Shown: in pieces, positions 36,780-47,452 of the stretch
Position numbering within the stretch: the stretch's first letter is position 1
How the letters are laid out: each line of letters begins with the position of its first letter
Source: Variovorax paradoxus_P
GTDB lineage: Bacteria; Pseudomonadota; Gammaproteobacteria; Burkholderiales; Burkholderiaceae_C
NCBI RefSeq assembly: GCF_050627025.1
Contig: NZ_CP192472.1
Direction: 5' to 3' (one strand)
DNA length: 64,000 bases
Notes under the pieces: model-generated
What the model saw: the letters and a program-made list of their open reading frames with translations, nothing else
Database searches by the model: none
What the model was told of the DNA's origin: nothing
Made by a program: the position numbers and the translations under genes

Positions 36780-36998
36780 ATGGGATTTGAATGGCTGAAA
36801 CCGGGCGTGGTCCTCGGATCGCTCGTGTATGCGCTGCTCGGCGTGCTGATCTTCTGGCTTTGCTTCTTAATCATCGACAAGCTCACGCCCTATGACCTGT
36901 GGGGCGAGATCGTCGAGAAGCAGAACGTCGCGCTTGGGCTGGTGGTCGCGGCGATGAGCCTGGGCATCTGCGTCATCGTGGCGGCGGCAATTCATTAG
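36780..36998 (+). CDS. DUF350 (YjfL-like) small membrane protein
   Basis: A 72-residue protein with two membrane segments (about 9-33, LGSLVYALLGVLIFWLCFLIID, and 48-70, NVALGLVVAAMSLGICVIVAAA). The joining loop has the DUF350 pattern LTPYDLWGEIVEKQN. GGAGGT lies at 36770-36775 before the ATG. It sits between the DUF4178 and aminopropyltransferase genes. Function unknown; DUF350 proteins recur with polyamine genes and membrane-stress genes. Confidence 0.9.
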   Translation: MGFEWLKPGVVLGSLVYALLGVLIFWLCFLIIDKLTPYDLWGEIVEKQNVALGLVVAAMSLGICVIVAAAIH

Positions 36999-37005
36999 CG
37001 CTTCG

Positions 37006-38565
37006 TTGGCTCCCGTGGATGCTCCTGCCAGCCCGGCGCGGCCGGCCAAGGGGCCGCAGCCCGTTGAAATTGCGCTGCTCGCCAGCGTGTTCGTGGTGGC
37101 CGCCTGCGGCCTCGTCTACGAACTGACCGCCGCAGCGCTGAGCTCCTACCTGCTAGGCGATTCGGTGCTGCAGTTCAGCACCATCATCGGCACCTACCTG
37201 TTCGCCATGGGCGTCGGCTCGTGGCTCTCGCGCTATTTCGAGCGGCAACTGCCGGCGCACTTCCTTCGCATCGAGCTGCTCGTCGCGCTCGTCGGCGGCG
37301 CGCTGCCGGCCATTCTGTTCCTGGCGAATGCCTACGTACCCGGCGCGTTCCGCCTGCTGCTCTACGGTCTTGTGATGGTGGTGGGCACCCTGGTGGGGCT
37401 CGAGATACCGCTTGTGATGCGCATCCTGAAGCGCAACATCCAGCTCAAGAACCTTGTGTCGCAGGTGCTCACCTTCGACTACCTTGGCGCGCTGGCGGTG
37501 TCGGTCGCCTTTCCGCTCATCCTGGTGCCGCAGCTCGGCATGATCCGCACGGGGCTCCTGTTCGGCTTCATGAACGCGGCCGTGGCCGTGTGGGCGCTAT
37601 GGCTGTTTCGCCATGAGCTGCGCCGCATGGGTGCGCATGCGCTGGCCTGCTTTCTTGCGCTGGCTGCGCTGATCGGCGCCTTTGTGTGGGCCGACCACAT
37701 CACCACCCTGGCCGAAGACAAGTTCTACCAGGACCGCATCGTGTTCAGCGCCACTTCGCCTTACCAGCGCATCGTGGTCACGCGCGGGCAACTCGGCCAC
37801 CGTCTTTTCCTGAACGGCAACCTGCAGTTTGCGGAGCGCGACGAATACCGCTACCACGAGGCGCTCGTTCATCCGGCAATGGCCGCCCATGGCGCACCGA
37901 AGAAAGTGGCGGTGCTCGGCGGTGGCGACGGCATGGCGGTGCGCGAGATTCTGAAATACCCCTCGGTCGAATCGGTCACGCTGGTGGAGCTCGACCCGAA
38001 CATGACCCGGCTCTTCACCGATCATGAAACGCTGGCGGCACTCAACGGGCATTCGCTGTCTTCACCCAAGGTGAAGGTCGTCAATACCGATGCCTTCCAG
38101 TGGCTGCAGCAGCCAGGAGACATGTTCGACGTCATCGTGGTGGACTTTCCCGACCCCACCAACTTTGCCATTGGCAAGCTCTACACCAACAGCTTCTATT
38201 CGCTGCTCGAAAAGCGTCTTTCCGCAAGCGGCTACGCGGTCATCCAGACCACCTCTCCGCTGGTGGCGCGCAAGAGCTACTGGACCGTCGCAACGACCAT
38301 CGAATCGGTCGGGCTGAAGGCCACGCCGTATCACGCGCACGTACCGAGCTTTGGCGAGTGGGGCTACATCATCGCCAGCCGCCGCCCGTACCGCATGCCC
38401 GATGCGCTGCCTTCCGGCCTGCGCTTCCTGGCACCGTCCACGCTACCACTGATGTTCGACTTTCCGCTCGACATGGCGCGCGTGCCCGCGGAGGTCAATC
38501 GCCTGTCGAACCAGACCCTTGTCACCACCTACGAGCAGGAGTGGGGCAAGGTCATGGCGCACTAG
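37006..38565 (+). CDS. Membrane-embedded polyamine aminopropyltransferase
   Basis: A 519-residue fusion. The N-terminal half has six to seven membrane segments (about 25-225). The C-terminal half is a spermidine-synthase (SpeE) domain (about 240-500), with the decarboxylated-SAM-binding GGGDGMAVRE near residue 305, VELDPNM, the active-site VVDFPDPTN, and the LYTNSFYSLL gatekeeper region. It should transfer an aminopropyl group from decarboxylated SAM to a polyamine at the membrane. The start is uncertain: TTG at 37006 or GTG at 37015. SpeD, the source of the donor, is at 44.8 kb. Confidence 0.9.
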   Translation: MAPVDAPASPARPAKGPQPVEIALLASVFVVAACGLVYELTAAALSSYLLGDSVLQFSTIIGTYLFAMGVGSWLSRYFERQLPAHFLRIELLVALVGGALPAILFLANAYVPGAFRLLLYGLVMVVGTLVGLEIPLVMRILKRNIQLKNLVSQVLTFDYLGALAVSVAFPLILVPQLGMIRTGLLFGFMNAAVAVWALWLFRHELRRMGAHALACFLALAALIGAFVWADHITTLAEDKFYQDRIVFSATSPYQRIVVTRGQLGHRLFLNGNLQFAERDEYRYHEALVHPAMAAHGAPKKVAVLGGGDGMAVREILKYPSVESVTLVELDPNMTRLFTDHETLAALNGHSLSSPKVKVVNTDAFQWLQQPGDMFDVIVVDFPDPTNFAIGKLYTNSFYSLLEKRLSASGYAVIQTTSPLVARKSYWTVATTIESVGLKATPYHAHVPSFGEWGYIIASRRPYRMPDALPSGLRFLAPSTLPLMFDFPLDMARVPAEVNRLSNQTLVTTYEQEWGKVMAH

Positions 38566-38572
38566 CCCCGGC

Positions 38573-40183
38573 ATGCAGCGGCGCGATTTTCTGGGCGTGG
38601 CAGGTGCGGCAGGCGCATTGGCGCTCGCCGGCTGCGAGGCGCCGCAGCCAACCATCGAAGGCGGCTTCACCGGCATCGACATGGCACGAGGCCACGCGAT
38701 GCGCGATGGCGCGCTCAAGAGCCAGACCCCCGCAACCGTAAAGCGCACCCGCGTGGTCATCGCCGGAGGTGGAGTCGCGGGTCTTGCGGCTGCGCGCGCC
38801 TTGCGGCTTTCAGGCATCGAAGACTTCGCCCTGCTCGAACTCGAAGACACCGCTGGAGGCAACTCGCGCGGCGGCACGGTCAACGGCATTGCGTGCCCGC
38901 TAGGCGCACATTACCTGCCGGTGCCCGATGACAACGCCCGCGAAGTGCAAGACCTGCTCGAAGAGCTGGGCCTGCGCCGCCGCGTCTCGGGCCGCTGGGA
39001 ATATGACGAGCGCCATCTTTGCCACAGCCCCCAGGAGCGCCTGTTCTTTCGCGGCGAGTGGCAAGACGGCCTCTTGCCCGTTCATGACGTTGGCGAAAGC
39101 ACCCATGCCCAGTACCGCAAGTTCGCGCAGCGAATCGAGGCACTGCAGCACGCCGAGCATTTCGCTATTCCCACGCTCAAGGTGGCGGTAACCGCCGAGC
39201 TGCTCGCGCTCGACGCCGTTCCGTTCGAACGCTGGCTCGACAGCGAAGGCTTCAGCGATCCGCAGCTTCGGTGGTACCTCGACTACTGCTGCCGCGACGA
39301 CTACGGCGCCGGCATTGCCCATGTTTCAGCCTGGGCCGGCATCCATTACTTTGCCAGCCGGCACGGGTTTCATGCGCCGGGTTCATCGGGCACCGGGGCC
39401 GACTCGAATCCCGAGCGCGACGGCGTACTCACCTGGCCTGAGGGCAACGGCTGGCTCACGAAACGGCTTGCAGAGCCCCTCGGTCACCGGCTGCACGCCG
39501 GCCAGGTCGTCACGCGAATCGCCGATTTGCGCGGCGGAGTAGAGGTCGATGCATGGGACGCTCAAGCTAAATCTCTGGTGCGCTGGCAGGCCGAGCGCTG
39601 CATCGTCGCACTGCCGGTGTTCATTGCCGCCCGCATCGTCGAGAACGCGCCAGAGGTGCTGCGCAACGCCGCCACGCACACGCGCTACGCGCCGTGGCTG
39701 GTTGCCAACGTGCACCTGAGTGGCCCGTTTGCCGACCGCCCCGGCGCCGCGCCGAGCTGGGACAACGTGGTCTATGGCACGCGCGGCCTGGGCTACGTCG
39801 ACGCGCGCCACCAGACGCTCGACCCCACGCCGCGCGGCACCGTCATCAGCTGGTATCGCCCCCTTGGCCCCAGCCGCTACGACGCGCCCGACGGCCGCCG
39901 TGTGCTGCAGGAGCGCCCCTGGAGCGGCTGGCGCGACGATCTGCTTGCCGAACTCTCGGTGCCACATCCGGACCTGCAGCAGCTGGCAACCCGCGTCGAG
40001 ATCACCCGCTATGGGCACGCCATGGCCATTCCCACACCGGGCTTGCTGGCACGGCTGGGGCCCGCGCACCGCGGCCCCATTGCTGCCGGCCGGCTCTCTT
40101 TTGCGCATGCGGACTGGTCGGGCTATTCGATTTTCGAAGAAGCCTTCACGCGCGGGCATGTTGCGGGCATGGGCGCCGCGTAA
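38573..40183 (+). CDS. FAD-dependent amine-oxidase-like lipoprotein
   Basis: A 536-residue flavoprotein of the NAD(P)-binding/amino-oxidase fold. The N-terminus MQRRDFLGVAGAAGALALAGC combines a twin-arginine-like RRDFL and a lipobox (LAGC, Cys21), so export as a folded, lipid-anchored enzyme is likely. The FAD-binding motif is VVIAGGGVAGLAAARAL (about 61-77). Substrate unknown; placed after the aminopropyltransferase, a polyamine is a reasonable candidate (inference). It is the last gene of the SPFH cluster, 8 bases after its neighbour. Confidence 0.88.
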   Translation: MQRRDFLGVAGAAGALALAGCEAPQPTIEGGFTGIDMARGHAMRDGALKSQTPATVKRTRVVIAGGGVAGLAAARALRLSGIEDFALLELEDTAGGNSRGGTVNGIACPLGAHYLPVPDDNAREVQDLLEELGLRRRVSGRWEYDERHLCHSPQERLFFRGEWQDGLLPVHDVGESTHAQYRKFAQRIEALQHAEHFAIPTLKVAVTAELLALDAVPFERWLDSEGFSDPQLRWYLDYCCRDDYGAGIAHVSAWAGIHYFASRHGFHAPGSSGTGADSNPERDGVLTWPEGNGWLTKRLAEPLGHRLHAGQVVTRIADLRGGVEVDAWDAQAKSLVRWQAERCIVALPVFIAARIVENAPEVLRNAATHTRYAPWLVANVHLSGPFADRPGAAPSWDNVVYGTRGLGYVDARHQTLDPTPRGTVISWYRPLGPSRYDAPDGRRVLQERPWSGWRDDLLAELSVPHPDLQQLATRVEITRYGHAMAIPTPGLLARLGPAHRGPIAAGRLSFAHADWSGYSIFEEAFTRGHVAGMGAA

Positions 40184-40323
40184 AGATCTTTGTCGCGGTC
40201 GTTGCGTTCTGCGCAACGGTGAACAAGCCCCGGCTCCAGTTCTGAGCGCCGCATGTCATGGCCGCGTCACGCGGCGTCGGCATGGTCTCGCGTTTCGACT
40301 GAAACCTCTCTCTGCTTGCTCCC

Positions 40324-41676
40324 ATGACGCGCATTGCTTCCCTCTCCTTCATCGCCCTTGCCGCCGCATTCGTTTGCGGCAACGCCGCCGCACAAGCCGC
40401 CTTTCCCGCCACGCTCGCCGGCCATGCCGTTCTGCCCGCGCAGAGCTTCGTGGGCGCGCCCAAGGATGCGCCGGCAGATCTGCAAGTCAGCGGCAAATTC
40501 ACCTCGGGCAAGCGCGTCGAGGCGCTGGGCACGGTTGAAGGTCTCTCGGGTGGACGCGGCACCGGCGTGTCGGTGCCCTTCAAGGGCCAGCCGCTGCAAG
40601 GCCACTCGGGCATCAAGAAAATGGACGACGGCTCGTTCTGGATCCTCACCGACAACGGCGCCGGTGCCAAGGCCAACTCGCCCGACTTCATGCTCTACCT
40701 GAACCACTACAAGGTGGACTTCAAGAGCGGCAAGTTCAACCGGCTCGAAACCGTCTTTCTGCACGACCCCGACAAGAAGGTGCCCTTTCGCATCGTTCAC
40801 GAAGGCACGAAGCAGCGCTACCTGACGGGCTCCGACTTCGACCCCGAGAGTTTCCAGTTCGCGGGTGGCGCGATGTGGATCGGCGATGAGTTCGGCCCCT
40901 TTCTGATCAAGGCCGACCTCAAGGGCAAGGTGCTCGCGGTGTTCGATACGCTTGTCGATGGCAAGGCCGTGCGCTCGCCGGACCATCCCGCGGTGACGAC
41001 GCCGGGCGCACCTGGCGGCGCGGTCGATTTCCAGATCAAGCGCTCCAAGGGCTTCGAGGGCATGGCGGCGTCGAAAGACGGCAGCAAGCTCTATGCGCTG
41101 CTCGAAGGCCCGGTGTGGAACGCCGATGCGAAGGACTACGAGAAGCAGGACGGCAAGGAAGCGCTGCGCGTGCTGGAGTTCGACGCGGCATCGGAAAAGT
41201 GGACCGGCCGCCACTGGAAGTACGTGCTCGAAACCAACGGCAATGCCATCGGCGACTTCAACATGATCGACGGCACCACGGGCCTCATCATCGAGCGTGA
41301 CAACGGCGAAGGCACCAGTGACAAGGCCTGCCCCGAAGGCCAGAAGCGCACCGACTGCTTCCACGACATCGCGAGGTTCAAGCGCGTCTACAAGGTCGAA
41401 TTGAACGATGCCAACCTAGGCGGCGCAGTGCGCAAAATCGGCTACATCGACCTGCTGAACATTGCCGATCCGGCCGGACTCGCGCGCAAGCCGCTCAACG
41501 ACGGTGTGCTCAAGTTTCCGTTCTTCACCATTGAGAACGTCGATGTCGTCGACGCCACCCACATCGTGGTCGGCAACGACAACAACCTGCCGTTTTCCAG
41601 CAGCCGCGAGCCGAACAAGGCGGACGACAACGAACTGGTGCTGCTCGAAGCGGGCGCGTTGCTGCAGGCCAGGTAG
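40324..41676 (+). CDS. Exported phytase-like esterase
   Basis: A 450-residue protein with a signal peptide (cleavage near NAAAQA, residue 24) and a phytase-like (PF13449-type) beta-propeller domain. Motifs include EGLSGGRG near the N-terminus, WILTDNGAGAK, GSDFDPESF, GGAMWIGDEFGPFL and a late IENVDVVDATHIVVGNDNN. The family is annotated as esterase-like activity of phytase, probably cleaving phosphoesters in the periplasm. It is a single gene with its own upstream space of 140 bases. Confidence 0.85.
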   Translation: MTRIASLSFIALAAAFVCGNAAAQAAFPATLAGHAVLPAQSFVGAPKDAPADLQVSGKFTSGKRVEALGTVEGLSGGRGTGVSVPFKGQPLQGHSGIKKMDDGSFWILTDNGAGAKANSPDFMLYLNHYKVDFKSGKFNRLETVFLHDPDKKVPFRIVHEGTKQRYLTGSDFDPESFQFAGGAMWIGDEFGPFLIKADLKGKVLAVFDTLVDGKAVRSPDHPAVTTPGAPGGAVDFQIKRSKGFEGMAASKDGSKLYALLEGPVWNADAKDYEKQDGKEALRVLEFDAASEKWTGRHWKYVLETNGNAIGDFNMIDGTTGLIIERDNGEGTSDKACPEGQKRTDCFHDIARFKRVYKVELNDANLGGAVRKIGYIDLLNIADPAGLARKPLNDGVLKFPFFTIENVDVVDATHIVVGNDNNLPFSSSREPNKADDNELVLLEAGALLQAR

Positions 41677-41709
41677 CCGGGGTCTGCCAGGGTCTCGATA
41701 ATCGGGCGC

Positions 41710-42684
41710 ATGTCGCCCGAACTGCTTCCTGCCATTGCCGCTTTTGCACGCGTTGCGCATCACGCCAGCTTCACGCGAGCGGCGGAAGAGCTGGGTGTAT
41801 CGCCTTCGGCCCTGTCGCAGACCCTGCGCACGCTCGAGCGGCGGCTCGGCGTTCGCCTGCTCGATCGCACCACGCGCCGCGTGGGCGTGACCGAACTGGG
41901 CCAGCAACTTCTGAAGGGTGCGCAGCCGGCGCTTGCCGCGCTCGCGCAAACGGTCGAAGGCATCAACGAGGCGCGAGACAAGCCGGCTGGCCTGCTGCGC
42001 CTGAACGTTGCGCGCGCGTCGGCCGAGCTACTGCTGTATCCGCACCTGGGGGACTTTGCCGAAGCCTTTCCGGACATCACGCTGGAGCTGGTCTGCGACA
42101 ACCGCATGGTCGATCTGGTCGAAGGCGGTTTCGATGCGGGCATCCGGCTTGGCGAAAGCCTGGCGCAAGACGTGGTGGCGTTGCCGGTGGGCGGACCGCA
42201 GCGCATGGTGACCGTTGCGTCGCCGCGCTACCTTGCAGAACGCCAGTTGCCGAAGACGCCAGAAGACCTGCGCGAGCACCAGTGCATGAATTACCGCCTG
42301 ACCACCGGCGGCCTTTATCGGTGGGAGTACGCGCAGGACGGCCGCGTGCTCGACATCGAGGTGGCCGGTCCGCTGATCAGCAACGACGGCGACGTGCTGC
42401 TGGCGGCAGCGCGCAACGGCGCCGGCATTGCAGTGGCGTTCGAGGGCTCCGTGCGCGACGATATCGAAAGCGGCCGGCTTGTGCCGCTACTGGAGCCCTG
42501 GTGGCCGACCTTTCCGGGCTTCTACCTGTATCACCCGAGCTCCGCGCAAATACCGCGCAAGCTGCGGGTGTTCATCGACTTCCTGCAGGCGCGGCATGAG
42601 CCGCCGCCGGTTTCCCAGCGGGCGGTCAGGCTCGCATCAGTGCCTCGATCTCGTCCGCCTTCACCGGCACGCCGCGCGAAATAA
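41710..42684 (+). CDS. LysR-family transcriptional regulator
   Basis: A 324-residue LTTR. The N-terminal winged helix is at about 1-62 (ARVAHHASFTRAAEELGVSPSALSQTLRTLERRLGVRLLDRTTRRV) and the C-terminal effector domain at about 90-295. The target is unknown; the upstream phytase-like gene is on the same strand 33 bases away. Its last 59 bases overlap the convergent pepP gene, giving an Arg/Pro/Ser-rich C-terminal tail that may be extra. Confidence 0.92.
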   Translation: MSPELLPAIAAFARVAHHASFTRAAEELGVSPSALSQTLRTLERRLGVRLLDRTTRRVGVTELGQQLLKGAQPALAALAQTVEGINEARDKPAGLLRLNVARASAELLLYPHLGDFAEAFPDITLELVCDNRMVDLVEGGFDAGIRLGESLAQDVVALPVGGPQRMVTVASPRYLAERQLPKTPEDLREHQCMNYRLTTGGLYRWEYAQDGRVLDIEVAGPLISNDGDVLLAAARNGAGIAVAFEGSVRDDIESGRLVPLLEPWWPTFPGFYLYHPSSAQIPRKLRVFIDFLQARHEPPPVSQRAVRLASVPRSRPPSPARRAK

Positions 42685-44020
42685 GCTCGCATCCGGTGGC
42701 CGTGACGATCGCATCGTCTTCTATGCGAATGCCGATGTTGTGGAACTGCTCGGGCACGCCCTCGCCGGGCCGCACGTAGATGCCGGGTTCCAGCGTCAGC
42801 ACCATGCCGGGTTGCAGGATGCGGCTCGGCCGGTTCTTGATGACTTCGTTCGACAGCGGATCTTTCCGTTCGCTCACTTCGCCCACCTGCGTGGGCTCGA
42901 CGTAGCTGCCGCAGTCGTGCACGTCCATGCCCAGCCAGTGGCCGGTGCGGTGCATGTAGAACTGGAAGTACGCGCGGCTGTCGATCACGTCGTCCACGCT
43001 TCCCACCTTGTTTCCGTCGAGCAGGCCCAGGTCGAGCATGCCCTGCGCGAGCACCTTCACCGCCGCATCGTGCGGGTCGTTGAAACGGTTGCCGGCCTTG
43101 GTGGCCGCGGCCGATGCGTCCTGGCTTGCAAGCACCAGGTCGTACAGCGCGCGTTGCGGGCCGCTGAACTTGCCGTTGGCCGGAAAGGTGCGCGTGATGT
43201 CGCTGGCGTAGCCGTCGAGCTCGCAGCCCGCGTCGATGAGCACCAGCTCGCCGCTTCGCACTGGGGCTGCGTCGGCGCGGTAGTGCAGCACGCAGGCGTT
43301 GGCGCCCGCCGCCACGATGGAGCCGTAGGCAGGGTACTGCGAGCCGCCCAGGCGGAACTCGTGCAGCAGCTCGGCATCGAGGTGGTATTCGCGCACATCC
43401 TTGCCTTCGCGCAACATGCGGGCCGAAAGCTGCATCGCGCGAATATGGGCCCTGGCGCTGATCTGCGCAGCGCGCCGCATGATGTCCTGTTCGTGTGCGT
43501 CCTTGACCAGGCGCATTTCATCGAGCGGGCCGCACAGGTCGTGTTGCTCCTGCGGGCACAGCGCGCCGTAGCGCACGCGCGCGCGCACCGATTGCAGCCA
43601 GCCGTCGATACGGGTTTCGAGCCCCTTGTGGGTAGCAAACGGAAACCACACGGTCGACCTGTTCTCGAGCAGCTTCGGCAGCTTGGCGTCGAGGTCGTTG
43701 ACCGAGAAGGCCTCGTTCACGCCAAGCGCCTCAGGGGCTGCGTCGGGGCCCAGGCGGTAGCCGTCCCAGATTTCGCGTTCCAGGTCTTTGGGGGCACAGA
43801 ACAGCGTGCTTCGGCCATCGCCTGCCAGCACCAGCCAGGCGTTCGGCTCGGTGAAGCCCGTCAGGTAGTAGAAGTAGCTGTCGTGCCTAAACAGGAAGTC
43901 GCTGTCGCGGTTGCGCTGCCGCTCGGGCGCCGTCGGCACGATGGCGATGCCGTCCTTGCCCAGTTGCGAGGCGAGGCGCGCGCGGCGCTCGGCGTAGATC
44001 TTGTTGTCTTCTGAAGTCAT
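42626..44020 (-). CDS. pepP: Xaa-Pro aminopeptidase
   Basis: M24B di-manganese aminopeptidase removing N-terminal residues before proline. The 464 residues have the creatinase-like N-domain (about 1-170) and the pita-bread catalytic domain. Metal ligands lie in LIDAGCELDGYASDITRTFP (two Asp), HRTGHWLGMDVHD (His), MVLTLEPGIYV (Glu) and IRIEDDAIVT (Glu). It is last in the speD-murU-pepP unit and starts in an ATGA overlap with murU. Confidence 0.96.
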   Translation of the reverse strand: MTSEDNKIYAERRARLASQLGKDGIAIVPTAPERQRNRDSDFLFRHDSYFYYLTGFTEPNAWLVLAGDGRSTLFCAPKDLEREIWDGYRLGPDAAPEALGVNEAFSVNDLDAKLPKLLENRSTVWFPFATHKGLETRIDGWLQSVRARVRYGALCPQEQHDLCGPLDEMRLVKDAHEQDIMRRAAQISARAHIRAMQLSARMLREGKDVREYHLDAELLHEFRLGGSQYPAYGSIVAAGANACVLHYRADAAPVRSGELVLIDAGCELDGYASDITRTFPANGKFSGPQRALYDLVLASQDASAAATKAGNRFNDPHDAAVKVLAQGMLDLGLLDGNKVGSVDDVIDSRAYFQFYMHRTGHWLGMDVHDCGSYVEPTQVGEVSERKDPLSNEVIKNRPSRILQPGMVLTLEPGIYVRPGEGVPEQFHNIGIRIEDDAIVTATGCELISRGVPVKADEIEALMRA

Positions 44021-44757
44021 CTTGGCGTGTTCAGTTGAAGAAGCCGTTCGGGCGTTCCTACATCGGTCCAGGGGCCGGTGTAGAGCTCGGCGCTCACGAG
44101 TTCATTGTCCATCGCGGCGCGCAAGATAGGTGCCAGCGGGGCTTTGAGGCCCGCCGGGTTGCCGGCGGGAATATTGCAGTAGGGCGCCGCAAAGAGCGCA
44201 GCGCGGTACAGGCCGATGGTCGAGAAGGTGTATTTCTCCGCCGCCGAGTTGAGCGCGAGTCCCTCGGTCGAAAGCCCGAAATCGCCCTTCGGGTTGTGCG
44301 CCGGGTTGGGCACGAGCCACAGGTGCGCGAGCTTGCCGCTGGCCGCGAAGCGCTCCACCGAAGCCTGTGTAAAGGCGAAGTCCGGTGCAAACACGTCGCC
44401 AGCCGCCACCCAGAAAATATCGCCCAGCCGCGGCAGAGCGCGCACGATGCCGCCGGCCGTTTCCAGCGCCCCGCCAAAGTCGCGGCCCTCGTCGGAATAT
44501 GAAATTGATAGCGCGCCCTGCCCGCCAAGTTGCGGCTCGGCACCGAAGCGACCCGAAATCTGCTCGCCGAGCCAGTCGGTGTTGACCACCAGTTCGGTGA
44601 ATCCGCCGGCCGCCAGGGCTTCCATGGGCCATTGCATCAGCGGCTTGCCGCGCACTTCGAGCAGCGGCTTGGGCGTGGTGTCGGTCAGCGGCCGCATGCG
44701 CTCGCCGCGTCCGGCCGCGAGGATCATGGCTCGCACCGGGGAAGGCGCCGGCTTCAA
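44017..44757 (-). CDS. murU: N-acetylmuramate alpha-1-phosphate uridylyltransferase (MurU-like)
   Basis: Nucleotidyltransferase of about 246 residues with the MurU-type start RAMILAAGRGERMRPLTDTTPKPL, GKPLMQWPMEALAAGG, and the metal motif AAGDVFAPDF. It would convert MurNAc-1-P made by AmgK to UDP-MurNAc. The start is uncertain. A TTG at 44757 overlaps the speD stop and has AGGTGG upstream; a GTG at 44733 would give the exact MurU N-terminus MRAMILAAG; an ATG is at 44727. It overlaps pepP downstream. Confidence 0.85.
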   Translation of the reverse strand: MKPAPSPVRAMILAAGRGERMRPLTDTTPKPLLEVRGKPLMQWPMEALAAGGFTELVVNTDWLGEQISGRFGAEPQLGGQGALSISYSDEGRDFGGALETAGGIVRALPRLGDIFWVAAGDVFAPDFAFTQASVERFAASGKLAHLWLVPNPAHNPKGDFGLSTEGLALNSAAEKYTFSTIGLYRAALFAAPYCNIPAGNPAGLKAPLAPILRAAMDNELVSAELYTGPWTDVGTPERLLQLNTPR

Positions 44758-45143
44758 GCGGCCACCTGGGCGACCTGGCCGCGTACGAGTTCGTTGCGCT
44801 CGCTGCGGCCTGGCTGGAAGAGCGCGACCAGGCATTCCATCAAGGCATGCGCCTTGGCCGAATGGTCACCGCCAAAGTTGCACACGTACACGTCGAGTGT
44901 GGCGCCGCGCTGCTCTGGCCAGGTGTGGATGCACAGGTGCGATTCGGCCAGCAGCACCGTGGCCGTGACGCCGCCCGGCCCCTGCGGCGTGGCCGGAAAC
45001 CCGTGCACCAGCTTGCCCACCGGCAGCAGCCCCGCGGCGGTTACCGCCTTCAGGCAGACGGCGCCGAGCGCCTCCTTGTCGGTGAGCCATTGCATCGCGC
45101 ATTGGCAGTCGTGGAGATCGGCGGTGAGGTGCAGCCCATGCAT
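44754..45143 (-). CDS. speD: S-adenosylmethionine decarboxylase proenzyme
   Basis: Pyruvoyl enzyme that makes decarboxylated SAM, the aminopropyl donor for spermidine. The 129 residues are typical of the short prokaryotic class. Self-cleavage site Glu67-Ser68 lies in LLAESHLCIHTWPE, with the YVCNFGGDHSAKAHALM helix after it. The ATG at 45143 was chosen over a TTG at 45176. Its stop overlaps the murU start. No speE is adjacent; the membrane aminopropyltransferase at 37.0 kb is the only candidate partner in the window. Confidence 0.95.
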   Translation of the reverse strand: MHGLHLTADLHDCQCAMQWLTDKEALGAVCLKAVTAAGLLPVGKLVHGFPATPQGPGGVTATVLLAESHLCIHTWPEQRGATLDVYVCNFGGDHSAKAHALMECLVALFQPGRSERNELVRGQVAQVAA

Positions 45144-45278
45144 GGGTGGCAACTCTAGCAGTCCGGCTGTCGCCAAAGAACATCAGTGGGGTGTTCAGGC
45201 CGTATTGGAGCGGGTCGGAGCGAGCCCGGTAAAATCGCGGGTTCCCCCCAATCCACATTCCCCGAAAGTCCACCGCCC

Positions 45279-47387
<2,109 letters not shown>

Positions 47388-47452
47388 GCCGGCAGCAAGG
47401 CGTTTCTTCTTTCCGTCAGATCACAAGTTTTTCAACCTTAGGAGCAAATCAG

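Noticed and set aside
36716..36790. A 24-codon frame overlapping the DUF4178 stop and DUF350 start
   Set aside because: It lacks a ribosome binding site and conserved features, and is only the continuation of a shadow frame.
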